Positions 1-7,654 are shown, counted from the stretch's first letter. The stretch: 51,246 nucleotides of DNA from Desulfovibrio sp. (GCA_020060545.1 JAGUZX010000050.1:1-51246), one strand, 5' to 3'. The notes: generated from the sequence alone by a model not told the origin. Made by a program: numbers and translations.

Positions 1-96
1 CTGCAGAGATGAGGGCGAAGCGCCCCGCTTTGAAATTTCCCTCCTGGGAAAGGGACAGGAGGTTCCAGAGAAACCGCTCGTCGCATTTAAGCATCT
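1..96 (-). pseudogene. prkA: prkA, 3'-side fragment (host gene cut by the prophage)
   Basis: Read on minus from 94, the sequence encodes MLKCDERFLWNLLSLSQ and continues EGNFKAGRFALISA to the window edge. This is a highly conserved stretch of PrkA, the AAA-domain protein kinase/protease-like protein of sporulation and stationary phase. It continues exactly in frame from the fragment at the right end (51246-51053), which ends GMMEFQQ-ML. The serine recombinase frame overlaps this DNA in another phase, but that reading looks random, whereas the PrkA frame is clearly conserved. The gene is split by the prophage and would be whole again after precise excision. Confidence 0.9.
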
Positions 97-1641
97 CCTC
101 AGATTCTTAGAGTCACACAACGTTCCTGGGTCTTCAAAGCGGTAGTATATGACCGCCCGCGAGTGCCGCTTGGCGTCCTTCTCTTCGGTGAACACCTCCA
201 CCCGGCTTACCAGGCCCTTGGCCAGTTCGAGCCTTTCTTCCTCTCCCAGCGTGGGCAGCCGGGTTGCCAGGCCCTCCATCAGCGCCTTGGCGTTCAGCGC
301 CCCGGCTTCAATGGTGGCCGCCGCTTCCTGTTGCGCGAAAAGAAACTCGCGCCGCTCGGCCAGGGACTCGATTTCCTTGGCGATCGACGAAAGCTCTGTT
401 TCCGCTTCGGCCTCCGTTACGACGCCCTTGGCGCAAAGGGAAAGCACCCTGGCCCTGGCCGCGTGTTTCTCGGCGACAGCGGTCTCGACCTGGGCCAGCT
501 CCTCGCGGGCGGGCTCGGCGTTCCGCCTGTTGGCCTCCAACTGCTCTTGCATCAGTTCCAGGACCTGGTCCGGGTTGCGGACAAAGTATTCTATGTCCTG
601 CCAGACGGCCTCCTCGATGTCCTTGGCCCTGATCATTTTCGCGTTGCACCGCTTGCCGGCCCCGGTATCCATGGCGCCCGTGCAGCGGTAGTACGTCCGG
701 CCCTGCTTGCTGTGCCCGGAGCTGCCGACCATGGCGCGGCCGCAGTTCCCGCAGAAGATCAGCCCGCGCAGCAGGTACGACCGGCCCCTGGAGCCCCTGG
801 CCGCGTCGGCGTTCGCCGTCAGCCGGGCCTGGGCGTCGGTAAACTCCTCGCGGGTGACGATCGCGGGGACCGGGACTGCGATGGTCTCCTTCTTCCGCTT
901 CGACCGCTTCAAATAGTGATAAGTCCCGGCGTAGGCGGTCGCCCGCAGGATGATCGAGATATGCCCGGCGTGCCACTTGCCGGTCGAGTTGTTCTTGGTA
1001 CGCTTTGAGACCGCCGGCGTGGGGATGTTTCTTGCGTTCAGGTAGGCGGCTAATTCTATGGTGCTTAGGCCGGGCTCCTGAAGATACAGCCGATAGATCA
1101 GCCTGACCACTTCGGCCTCGTTTTCGTGGATTTCCAGGCGGCCCTCGCTGATCCGGTAGCCGAACGGTGGGGGACCGGAAACCCATTTGCCCTCGCGCGC
1201 CCATCGCTCCTTGCCCAGCAGGGTCCGGTCCATGATGGTGTCCCGTTCCAGCGCGGCGATGCTGGCGAGCAGGGTCATAAAAAACTTGCCCGTCGGGGTG
1301 CTGGTGTCGAATGCCTCGGTCATGCTCTTGAGGGCGACGCCGTGGGCTTCGAGGAGTTCGTAGCTGTCCAGGACCACCTTGACGCTCCGGGCCAGCCTGT
1401 CCAGCCTGTAGACGTAAAGGGTCCGGTCTTTGTACTTCCCGGCCTTAACGTCGGCGATCAGCCTTGCGCCCGCCGGCCGGGACTCAATGGGAATCGTGCC
1501 GGAGACCCCTTCGTCCAGGTAAACAGCGGCTTCGATGCCGTACAACTCGAAATATCCCTTGGCGAACTGCAATTGGTTTTCGATATTGCCCTGCTCGGCC
1601 TGTTCATCGCTGCTGACGCGGGCGTAGAAGGCGTTTTTCAT
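1..1641 (-). CDS. int: Large serine recombinase (integrase); C-terminus altered by integration
   Basis: The resolvase catalytic domain has YARVSSDEQ (nucleophile Ser10), VYRLDRLARS (about 77-86) and LLASIAALERD (124-134). The recombinase domain covers about 150-260, a zinc ribbon uses Cys297, Cys300, Cys320 and Cys332, and a long coiled coil spans about 365-435, as in phiC31/TP901-type integrases. ATG 1641 follows a GGGGTGGTGG ribosome site. There is no stop before the left edge: from codon 519 the frame enters prkA out of phase. In the excised form the frame would instead continue at 51052 for 27 codons (EPYNIPAVEVVWQFQ...) and stop with TGA at 50969, giving 545 residues. The first 518 codons are phage-derived. 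It has its own promoter and follows a terminator, so expression in the lysogen is likely. Confidence 0.95.
   Translation of the reverse strand, partial: MKNAFYARVSSDEQAEQGNIENQLQFAKGYFELYGIEAAVYLDEGVSGTIPIESRPAGARLIADVKAGKYKDRTLYVYRLDRLARSVKVVLDSYELLEAHGVALKSMTEAFDTSTPTGKFFMTLLASIAALERDTIMDRTLLGKERWAREGKWVSGPPPFGYRISEGRLEIHENEAEVVRLIYRLYLQEPGLSTIELAAYLNARNIPTPAVSKRTKNNSTGKWHAGHISIILRATAYAGTYHYLKRSKRKKETIAVPVPAIVTREEFTDAQARLTANADAARGSRGRSYLLRGLIFCGNCGRAMVGSSGHSKQGRTYYRCTGAMDTGAGKRCNAKMIRAKDIEEAVWQDIEYFVRNPDQVLELMQEQLEANRRNAEPAREELAQVETAVAEKHAARARVLSLCAKGVVTEAEAETELSSIAKEIESLAERREFLFAQQEAAATIEAGALNAKALMEGLATRLPTLGEEERLELAKGLVSRVEVFTEEKDAKRHSRAVIYYRFEDPGTLCDSKNLRRCLNATSGFSGTSCPFPRREISKRGASPSSLQ
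88..96. other. attL: attL, left attachment core
   Basis: TAAGCATCT (minus AGATGCTTA) is shared exactly with 51053-51061 and sequence identity ends immediately on either side. Bases to the left are prkA and bases to the right are phage. A short identity segment is normal for serine integrases, whose crossover is a central dinucleotide; which dinucleotide is used cannot be told here. The att site lies inside the integrase reading frame, after codon 518. Confidence 0.85.
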
Positions 1642-1659
1642 AGTCCACCACCCCAGAGC

Positions 1660-1682
1660 ATATATATAGGCCAATTATACCA
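1660..1682 (-). promoter_or_regulatory. Integrase promoter, extended -10
   Basis: On minus, TGGTATAAT at 1674-1682 is a perfect extended -10 element. No good -35 is seen. Transcription would start near 1667, giving a leader of about 26 nt before ATG 1641. It lies downstream of the terminator at 1792-1833, so int is probably its own transcription unit. Confidence 0.55.
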
Positions 1683-1791
1683 TTTATGCCGCCTGGGAGG
1701 TCGACGAAATGGAGATTTTCCGGGTTTACTCCTCCGGCCGGGAGGGCCGGGGGGATATTGCGGCCACACTACTGAAGCTGGCACTGAGGCT

Positions 1792-1833
1792 AAAAAAAGG
1801 GCAGGACCCCCAGAACATCGCTCCTGGGGGTCC
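1792..1833 (-). terminator. Intrinsic terminator after the sliding-clamp gene
   Basis: Perfect 10-bp stem (1804-1813 with 1824-1833, GGACCCCCAG/CTGGGGGTCC) followed on minus by seven T residues (1792-1798). It ends the accessory operon 27 bp beyond the clamp stop codon and separates it from int. Confidence 0.85.
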
Positions 1834-1859
1834 TGGTTTTGATGGACAAACCCGAACCG

Positions 1860-2915
1860 CTACGACACCCGAAGCGGCAGGAGGATCGAAGCCTCCTTGC
1901 GGCCGCGGACGATGATCGGGTTATTCGGGCCGATGAACCCCAAGTTGATAGTACCGCGATCGCGGAGCGATTCAAGCAGGTCTTTGAGGTAAACTCCCTG
2001 GACATGAATCTCCAGGCTGTCTGACTTCGGCGGATCCAACTTCGCCGGTATGCGGGCGCCGATGGTACACCGCTCTGTCTTGTAGTTCGCCTGGATGTGG
2101 TCGCCGTTGACGTTGAGCGCCACCGCAGTCTCCCTGGGCACGTTCTTTACCAGCCCCAGGAGGTCGCCGACGTCTATTACCGCATGCTTCTTGGGCGTGT
2201 CCCCGAGAACCACCTGGTACTGGGGGTAGCGCCCTTCCTCCTTGCGGGAATAAACGGTAAAGGTGTCGGTGCAGAACCTCACAGAAGACTCGTTGTGCCG
2301 CATTTCCAGGCCGTTAACGCCGTACATTTTGGCCAGGTAAATCACGGCCTTGGCCGCTTTGCCGGGAATCAAACACTCATGCAGGTCTTCTTGTATGTCC
2401 GGGTAGTAGACCATGAGCCGGTGAGTGTCTGTGGCGGCTATCTCCCTTCTCCCGCATTTCAGGCAGGTGAAAACCGGCCGCAACAGGCCCTTTGAGGCAA
2501 ACGGTAGGCACTTGGCCAGGCCGGTGATAAAGTCCGGGCCGAGCTGCTGGCGCGTGGTCCAGCAGAACACTGCTCCCTTGCCTATGCCGGGGTATTCTTC
2601 GACCGGCGTCTGGTACCATTCCATGGTCTTGTTGCCGCAGATAAACTTGCCGCCTTCGTAAGTAACGGCGCTGGTGTCCTTAATGAAAGCAAGCACATCG
2701 CGGGGGTCAAGTAGAAACTCGCCGCAACCGACGACTCTTAAGCATCGCAGCCGCACTTGCACCGTGACGTCAAGGTCGGTGGCCGTTAGCTGTACGCCTG
2801 TGTTGTCGTACTCCAGCATGGCCTGGTGGAGTGTTAAAAGCGGGCTGGTAATGGAGGTCGCCAACTGGACGGCCCGGAGGGCCTTCTCGAAACTCTTGGT
2901 TTCTACTGCAAACAC
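1860..2915 (-). CDS. dnaN: DNA polymerase III beta sliding clamp homologue
   Basis: This 351-residue protein has the usual length and three-domain layout of bacterial beta clamps. The N-terminus MFAVETKSFEKALRAVQ, the central KNVPRETAVALNVNGDHI and the C-terminal ILLPLRVS correspond to the clamp strand/helix repeats and the terminal strand at the protein-binding pocket. A central CLKCGRRE stretch, absent from housekeeping clamps, may be a lineage insert. A clamp tethers polymerase and other factors to DNA. In this phage it lies at the end of the accessory operon beside int, far from the replication genes, so it may serve repair, modification or takeover rather than simple replication. ATG 2915 has an AGGAGGAG site. 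Confidence 0.85.
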   Translation of the reverse strand: MFAVETKSFEKALRAVQLATSITSPLLTLHQAMLEYDNTGVQLTATDLDVTVQVRLRCLRVVGCGEFLLDPRDVLAFIKDTSAVTYEGGKFICGNKTMEWYQTPVEEYPGIGKGAVFCWTTRQQLGPDFITGLAKCLPFASKGLLRPVFTCLKCGRREIAATDTHRLMVYYPDIQEDLHECLIPGKAAKAVIYLAKMYGVNGLEMRHNESSVRFCTDTFTVYSRKEEGRYPQYQVVLGDTPKKHAVIDVGDLLGLVKNVPRETAVALNVNGDHIQANYKTERCTIGARIPAKLDPPKSDSLEIHVQGVYLKDLLESLRDRGTINLGFIGPNNPIIVRGRKEASILLPLRVS

Positions 2916-2937
2916 GGGTAACTCCTCCTTTTAGTAG

Positions 2938-3207
2938 TTATTCCTCTAACCCGTAACGCTTGAGAACTTCGTAGTCCCTGGGGGGCACCACCTGGTAGTC
3001 GTCGACTTCCAGGGCTTGCTCGCCGTTCGGACGGGCGTAGCACCTGGCGTATTCTTCGCAAACCGTGCCTTCGCCGTAGAAGTCAGAAAAGTATTTGTCG
3101 ATTACGTCCTCCGGCTTGCGTTTGTAGGGAAACCGCAATAACGCGCGGCCGATGTCCTCAAACTCGCCGCTGCGGACGGTCCATTTCACCAAAAGGCCCC
3201 GTGGCAC
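2938..3207 (-). CDS. Uncharacterised small acidic protein
   Basis: About 89 residues starting at GTG 3207 (MPRGLLVKWTVRSGEFED). A GTG at 3216 is also in frame, but the AGGAGG ribosome site (3216-3221) overlaps it and sits 8 nt from 3207, so 3207 is preferred. The protein is rich in Tyr, Glu and Asp (DKYFSDFYGEG, DDYQVVPPRDY) with no recognised domain. It lies 22 bp upstream of the sliding-clamp gene and just downstream of a terminator-like hairpin, so the pair may be expressed by read-through or antitermination. Confidence 0.65.
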   Translation of the reverse strand: MPRGLLVKWTVRSGEFEDIGRALLRFPYKRKPEDVIDKYFSDFYGEGTVCEEYARCYARPNGEQALEVDDYQVVPPRDYEVLKRYGLEE

Positions 3208-3231
3208 CGCCTGCACCTCCTTTCTGTTGGG

Positions 3232-3270
3232 GTGAAATAAAAGAACCCCCGGATCATGCCCGAGGGCTCT
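3232..3270 (-). terminator. Intrinsic terminator/attenuator before the clamp pair
   Basis: On minus, AGAGCCCTCGG (3260-3270) pairs with CCGGGGGTTCT (3242-3252) over 11 positions including two G-U pairs, followed by TTTTATTT. There is almost no room for a promoter between it and the gene at 3207, so partial read-through is likely. Confidence 0.65.
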
Positions 3271-3295
3271 TGTTGAGTGGTTTTTATTTAAGGGC

Positions 3296-3502
3296 CTACA
3301 TCCGGCCCTCCTTTTTGTGCCGTTGTATCACCGCTTCCGCTATCCACTTACTCCTGCTGGCGTCCGGGTCTTTTTCCTTTTCCGCCGCCACTGCTTCATC
3401 GGTGATCACAAGGACGTCCATGGGGACGTAGATTTGCACTCCTAAACGCGGGCCGCCCTTCGTCAACGGCCTGCCTGGTGTGCGCGGCCCTGGTTTCGCC
3501 AT
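3296..3502 (-). CDS. Ribbon-helix-helix-like small protein
   Basis: 68 residues starting MAKPGPRTPGRP. GGAGG lies 11 nt upstream of ATG 3502. The part GVQIYVPMDVLVITDE is a strand region and SRSKWIAEAVIQRHKKE resembles the second helix of RHH/CopG repressors, where SRS-WI-EA is the common signature. A DNA-binding role is plausible but the ribbon is not textbook. Its stop is followed by the terminator at 3232-3270. Confidence 0.6.
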   Translation of the reverse strand: MAKPGPRTPGRPLTKGGPRLGVQIYVPMDVLVITDEAVAAEKEKDPDASRSKWIAEAVIQRHKKEGRM

Positions 3503-3525
3503 TTTCCATATCACCTCCAAAACGG

Positions 3526-4032
3526 TTATGACGACCATCCAAACGGTTCGTAAAAACTAAGTTTCTTCGAATCCCTGTAGTCTTTGAGGGTTCCTTCCGG
3601 GGCAGCCGGTAGTCTCCAGTCGCTGACGAGACCATCCAGGCCGGTGCTGGTTAATATCTGGTTGTGGTGGTCGGTGCTGCTCTTGCTGTGAAGGCTCCTT
3701 GGAACGCCGTCGCGGCCCTTGAAGTATATAGAGTAGTCGGACTTTCGGGGAGGTGATCCCAAAGGCATCGTCCGCAACCCCATCCAAAGATAAACGGTTC
3801 CTTCCGGGGTACACGCAGGGCCTAAACCTGTCACCTTGGAGCCGTCGAACGTCGAAGCGGCAACTATCACGGCCTCACAGTCAGGCCCCCCGCAGGAGAT
3901 ACCCGGCGGCACTTCCGATGACGGGTACAGCCGATAATGCCCTGGCTCAACGGCGCTCTGGAAGGCGTCGAATACTACCGGCTCAATCTTTCGGGGTTTC
4001 CATTTCCGCATGTCTCTAATTATAGCACGCAT
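3526..4032 (-). CDS. Uncharacterised protein, possibly leaderless
   Basis: 168 residues from ATG 4032, or 161 from ATG 4011 (MRKWKPRKIEP). A TATAAT element at 4019-4024 lies between the two starts and predicts transcription starting near 4012, so ATG 4011 at the very 5' end of the mRNA is the better candidate. Neither start has a convincing ribosome site. No domain is recognised; the sequence has ISCGGPDCEAVIVAAS and a C-terminal FYEPFGWSS. It follows the MoxR/VWA group but has its own promoter. Confidence 0.6.
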   Translation of the reverse strand: MRAIIRDMRKWKPRKIEPVVFDAFQSAVEPGHYRLYPSSEVPPGISCGGPDCEAVIVAASTFDGSKVTGLGPACTPEGTVYLWMGLRTMPLGSPPRKSDYSIYFKGRDGVPRSLHSKSSTDHHNQILTSTGLDGLVSDWRLPAAPEGTLKDYRDSKKLSFYEPFGWSS

Positions 4033-4046
4033 GCGGGTCTAAAACA
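4019..4046 (-). promoter_or_regulatory. Promoter sharing a 16-bp element with the 10.7-kb promoter
   Basis: -10 TATAAT at 4019-4024, 17-bp spacer, -35 TTGTTT at 4042-4047, which overlaps the U-tract of the preceding terminator. The 16 bp at 4019-4034 (ATTATAGCACGCATGC on plus) is repeated exactly at 10709-10724 around another -10 element, suggesting shared regulation. Confidence 0.5.
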
Positions 4047-4073
4047 AGGGCGGGAGCCGAAACCCCCGCCCTT
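4041..4073 (-). terminator. Intrinsic terminator after the MoxR/VWA operon
   Basis: Perfect 9-bp stem (4065-4073 with 4046-4054, AAGGGCGGG/CCCGCCCTT) followed on minus by GTTTT. It lies 8 bp beyond the stop at 4081. Confidence 0.85.
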
Positions 4074-4080
4074 CCCCTTG

Positions 4081-5046
4081 TTAAGCCACGGCCTCCAGGT
4101 CGAGCAGCTTCATGGCCTGTTTACGGGCCAGTTCCAGGTTAGCCGCCGCGCCGATAACCTCGACTTCGAGCATTTCCTGGTACTCCGCGATCATGGCCTT
4201 CAACTCCTGGACGCGGCCCAGGTAATTGTCGATCGTCGTACCCGTAACCTTTTTGCCCTGCTCGGCCTGGTGGATCAGGCCCGCCATTTCGTCGATCAGG
4301 GCCTTGGACGCGGCCTTAACCTGGTCTTCCAGGCTCTCATGGACCATAGCCCGTTGCTCCTCGGTATCCACAACCGGCATGCTGTGCATTGAGCTTTTCC
4401 AGGAAGTTGCACTGTAGCCTGACAACTCTTTGACCATGCGCTGCAGGCCGTCCACGGTCTCCGCGTGCTTTTGAGGCACGAAGTAGACGCCGCCGCTGGG
4501 CCTGACCGAAACCGGGTTGCAGCCGTGGAGGATGCGCTGCACTATCTCCCGGACGTGGCGGCCGTTGTAGTTCATCTTGTCGGCCTCGTACCGCCTTGCC
4601 AGCCGCTGGACCATTTCGTGCTCCAGCCGGGACAACTCGATCAGGTCGACCAACTCCTTGACCTCCAGGCTCTCGCCGTTAAGCTCCAGGCTGAAAATCG
4701 GCTTGTACTCCAGACGCACGTTCTTGCTGTCCACGATCTCCCGCACAAGCTGGCGAACGACCTGATCCGGGCTGCATTTCACTTCCCGGACCAGCAGGTT
4801 AAGGTAACGGCCGCCACCGGCCAGTTCCTCCCGGTTCAACTCCATCGTCTTTGTCGCCCGTCTAAAGGCGTCCCGGTGGCTAATCGGGAAGGGCAGCCAT
4901 TTCTGGTCGATGCCCGCCCGCTCAAAAACGCCTTCAAGCTCCTCCCTGGTGATCCGGGTTTCTGTGATCGTGAACCAGAGCAGCCGTCCCAGAAGGCTTA
5001 TATCGTACACTTGGCCGTCAATGCCCATCAGTTTCTCGATTACCAT
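4081..5046 (-). CDS. Third gene of the MoxR/VWA set (DUF6744-like)
   Basis: 321 mostly helical residues. The C-terminal third is a likely coiled coil (DQVKAASKALIDEMAGLIHQ through LEVEVIGAAANLELARKQAM). The middle has VREIVQRILHGCNPVSVRPSGGVYFVPQ, a basic/aromatic segment that may bind nucleic acid or a partner. It resembles phage proteins grouped as DUF6744, from memory and unverified. It is 24 bp downstream of the VWA gene and ends at a strong terminator, so it probably works with the MoxR ATPase and VWA protein as substrate, adaptor or effector. Confidence 0.7.
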   Translation of the reverse strand: MVIEKLMGIDGQVYDISLLGRLLWFTITETRITREELEGVFERAGIDQKWLPFPISHRDAFRRATKTMELNREELAGGGRYLNLLVREVKCSPDQVVRQLVREIVDSKNVRLEYKPIFSLELNGESLEVKELVDLIELSRLEHEMVQRLARRYEADKMNYNGRHVREIVQRILHGCNPVSVRPSGGVYFVPQKHAETVDGLQRMVKELSGYSATSWKSSMHSMPVVDTEEQRAMVHESLEDQVKAASKALIDEMAGLIHQAEQGKKVTGTTIDNYLGRVQELKAMIAEYQEMLEVEVIGAAANLELARKQAMKLLDLEAVA

Positions 5047-5069
5047 TTTTCCTTCCTCCTCGTTTTATT

Positions 5070-6554
5070 TTAGTTGACTATCCGCTCAAACACTTCGCCG
5101 GCCACGTCGTCCGTCAGGTGACTGACCGGCCAGACCGCGTCACTCCACTTCTTCAGCTCGCCGGAGGGGTCCCGGTCGCCGATCAGGACCGTCCAGCAGC
5201 GGGCGCCGTGGTGCTTCTTGCGTTCCAAGAAGCCTTTCAGCCACTCGTCGTCAACCCTGCAGAGCCCGTCGGTGATCATCACCACGTCGGCGCTCTTGTA
5301 AGCCTGCTGGTCCATGTTGTCGACCGCCCAGGAGAGGGCCGGGACGTAGTCGGTGCCGCCGGCGGTCCCGGTGGATGCCATGTCGATGTACTTCTGCGGG
5401 TCCCGCTCGCCGGGGGCAAACTCGATCACCTTCAATACCCTGGTATCGACGAAGACGACCGCCGTCTGCCGCTTCTGCCGGGCCGCCGTGTCCGCCAGGC
5501 CCAGGGCTACGGCGATCGCCCAGTTCAGCGGGTGGCCGCTCATGCTGCCGCTGATGTCCACCAGCGCGATCATTGGGCCTTTGCCCTGGGGCTCGTTGGC
5601 CTGCAGCTCGTACTGCAGCAACTGGCCTTCCAGAAAACGCCGCTGGAAGTCGCGCCGGCGGACCGGGTTCTTGAGCGCCGCCAGTTCCGCCGGGAGCACC
5701 CGGCCCAGGTCGTTGCCGATCGTTATGCTGTGTATCTCGTCGCGGTTCTTCTTCACCCGCTGGTCGTACTTGGCCTTGGCCAGGTTCCGCATGCGGCCCA
5801 CCATGTCCGCCAGCTTCCGCACGTGGGGCATGCGGAGCTGTCTGACCAGGCTGATCCTGGCCTCCAGCGGAGCCTGCGCCAGATCGCCGGGTTCGAGCCC
5901 CCAGCCGCCCAGGGCGTTGACCGTCTGCCGGGCTTCCTCCTCCCCGGCCTTGGCAGCCTCTTTAACCGCCCGGCGTACCGAGCGGGCCGCCTGCTGGAGC
6001 GCCTGCCGGTTCTGCTGGGCCAGTGATCCGGCGTATTCCTGCGAGCCGTGGTCTTCCATGTTGTCGTACCCGGCTATCTCTCCCGCCTGGTGCATCGCTT
6101 CCTTTAACTCCGGGCGCTGTTCGATCTCCTGCATCAGCCTGCGCCCGGCGGCAACCGTGGCCAGGGCGCTTGAAAGTTCGTCAAGCGCCGTAATCACGCG
6201 GGCCTGGCCTGTTTCCGGGTCTTCCAGCAGTTTTTCCACGAACGGCCGGTTTGCCAGGTGGCCCTGCTCCACGTCGCTCTCCGGGGCCAACTCGGGGAGG
6301 CTCTTGTAAAAGCAGCCCCAGACGTCCTGCAGGAGCGCGGGCCAGGTGGCCATCTCCTTCTCGCCGGCCTGGTGTTGCAGGCCCCGCAGTTCGCCGCTGG
6401 CGTTCAGGACGTCCTTGTAGAGCCTCCCGTCGAGCCGGTCCATAATCAGGTTATTCTTGCGGGTAACGCGAGCAGCCGGGGTGTCGAGCGGAAGGTCCGC
6501 GGTCCCCGGCTGCCCCTGCAGTTCGTCGAGCGTCTGCATCAAATCCCCAGACAT
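5070..6554 (-). CDS. VWA-domain protein, partner of MoxR ATPase
   Basis: 494 residues. The N-terminal 320 are helical and the C-terminal VWA domain has a complete metal-ion site: D333-I-S335-G-S337, Thr401 (GGTDY) and Asp429 (ITDG). This architecture matches CobT/ViaA-like proteins that act with MoxR-family AAA+ ATPases to remodel or insert metal into protein complexes. The start overlaps the MoxR gene end by 16 bp, so the two are translationally coupled. No signal peptide, hence cytoplasmic. The target in a phage context is unknown. Confidence 0.9.
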   Translation of the reverse strand: MSGDLMQTLDELQGQPGTADLPLDTPAARVTRKNNLIMDRLDGRLYKDVLNASGELRGLQHQAGEKEMATWPALLQDVWGCFYKSLPELAPESDVEQGHLANRPFVEKLLEDPETGQARVITALDELSSALATVAAGRRLMQEIEQRPELKEAMHQAGEIAGYDNMEDHGSQEYAGSLAQQNRQALQQAARSVRRAVKEAAKAGEEEARQTVNALGGWGLEPGDLAQAPLEARISLVRQLRMPHVRKLADMVGRMRNLAKAKYDQRVKKNRDEIHSITIGNDLGRVLPAELAALKNPVRRRDFQRRFLEGQLLQYELQANEPQGKGPMIALVDISGSMSGHPLNWAIAVALGLADTAARQKRQTAVVFVDTRVLKVIEFAPGERDPQKYIDMASTGTAGGTDYVPALSWAVDNMDQQAYKSADVVMITDGLCRVDDEWLKGFLERKKHHGARCWTVLIGDRDPSGELKKWSDAVWPVSHLTDDVAGEVFERIVN

Positions 6555-7654
6555 TTCTCCACTACCTCCTTATTCCAGGATGCCACCTGCTCCCGGGCCT
6601 CCTGGATGCGGCCGGTGTCCTTCCCCTTGGCCTGGGCGTCGTTGAGCAAGCCTTCGAGCTTGTGCAACACCATTTTGAACTTCTTGTTCGATTCCCGGCC
6701 GGCGTCCGTCGCCTTGTCTTCGGGCGCGGCCATGGCGTTCTGGTAAGTTTCGACCGCTTCGTCCATCAGGTCGTTGACCGCCTGGACGATCGGGTTAGCC
6801 AGAGCCATGATCGTCTGCTTCACCTGCACCCGCTGGTCCGGCGTCTGCCAGAGCGCGTGGGCCAGGATTTCCAGGTCTTCCTCGGTGGCCTCCGTGCGGC
6901 CCTGGAGCCAGGCGTGGGCCTTGACCAGGTCGAGCGATTGCTTCCAGCGGCGGTCGCTGACCGGGATGTGCAGCTTGTTCATTTCCTGCCGCAGGCCCGC
7001 CAGGTGGCGGACGATCTTGGCGATGTCCACCTGGGCGACTGCCGCCTGGGCGCTGTCCAGTTCGTCCATGCTGATGGTGGTTCTGGTGGATGCCGCCCCG
7101 CCGTTGCCGGTGAGCATGGCGGCGAAGTTGCGCGGGTCCCGGATGTACGCCACCATGTAGCGCAGCAGGAAGCGATCCCAGAGCGCCGAAAGCTCGTCGC
7201 CTTCGGGCAGCTCGTTGCTGGCGCCGACTGCCATTTGCAGTGGCAGCATTGTCGGCGTCCCGTCGTTAAAGAAAAGGCGCTCGTTTAGCGCCGAAAGGTT
7301 CATGTTCAGCACGGCGCTGTTCGACTTCCAGATTTCGTCCAGAAACCAGAGGTCGGCCTCCGGGGCCTTGCCCGTGGTGACGCGCCGGTAGCTGTCATTC
7401 TCCAGCGCGGCCAGGCTGACCGGCCCGTAAAGCTCCTCCGGCGTGGTCGTCTTGGACAGCAGCCAGCGGAAGTAGCGGCCGCCGATCCGGGTGCAAAGGT
7501 CTTCGACCATCGCCGACTTGGCCGTGCCGGGAGGGCCCAGCAGGAGCACATGCTGCCGGGCCAGCAGGCCGATCAGCAGGCCCCTTGTTTCGTCGCGGCG
7601 CTCCTTGAAGCTGCCGTTTAGCTCGTTTTCGATCGCGGAAAACTTGTTACGCAT
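6539..7654 (-). CDS. MoxR-family AAA+ ATPase (RavA-like)
   Basis: 371 residues. Walker A GPPGTAKS (40-47), Walker B LWFLDE (102-107), sensor-1 Asn147 in GASNELPEGDELSALWDRF and the following arginine finger Arg161 define a complete MoxR ATPase; the ELPEGDE..ALWDRF motif is typical of RavA-type members. MoxR proteins work with VWA partners as chaperone-like remodelling machines. It is upstream of and overlaps the VWA gene. The basic/acidic C-terminal region (about 290-371) is predicted helical and may contact the partner. Confidence 0.92.
   Translation of the reverse strand: MRNKFSAIENELNGSFKERRDETRGLLIGLLARQHVLLLGPPGTAKSAMVEDLCTRIGGRYFRWLLSKTTTPEELYGPVSLAALENDSYRRVTTGKAPEADLWFLDEIWKSNSAVLNMNLSALNERLFFNDGTPTMLPLQMAVGASNELPEGDELSALWDRFLLRYMVAYIRDPRNFAAMLTGNGGAASTRTTISMDELDSAQAAVAQVDIAKIVRHLAGLRQEMNKLHIPVSDRRWKQSLDLVKAHAWLQGRTEATEEDLEILAHALWQTPDQRVQVKQTIMALANPIVQAVNDLMDEAVETYQNAMAAPEDKATDAGRESNKKFKMVLHKLEGLLNDAQAKGKDTGRIQEAREQVASWNKEVVEKCLGI

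Noticed and set aside
1-87. True C-terminus of the integrase
   Set aside because: The last 29 codons read as noise in this frame but as conserved PrkA in the next one, so this is host DNA.
308-1204. 298-residue minus ORF
   Set aside because: Out of frame with the serine recombinase whose motifs are all in the other frame; Arg/Gly-rich shadow.
88-1641. tRNA attachment site at the integrase end
   Set aside because: No tRNA fold at either junction; the shared 9 bp is in prkA. The only tRNA (34.2 kb) is internal.
5118-6309. Plus-strand ORFs opposite to the VWA gene
   Set aside because: Antisense shadows of a gene with complete VWA motifs.
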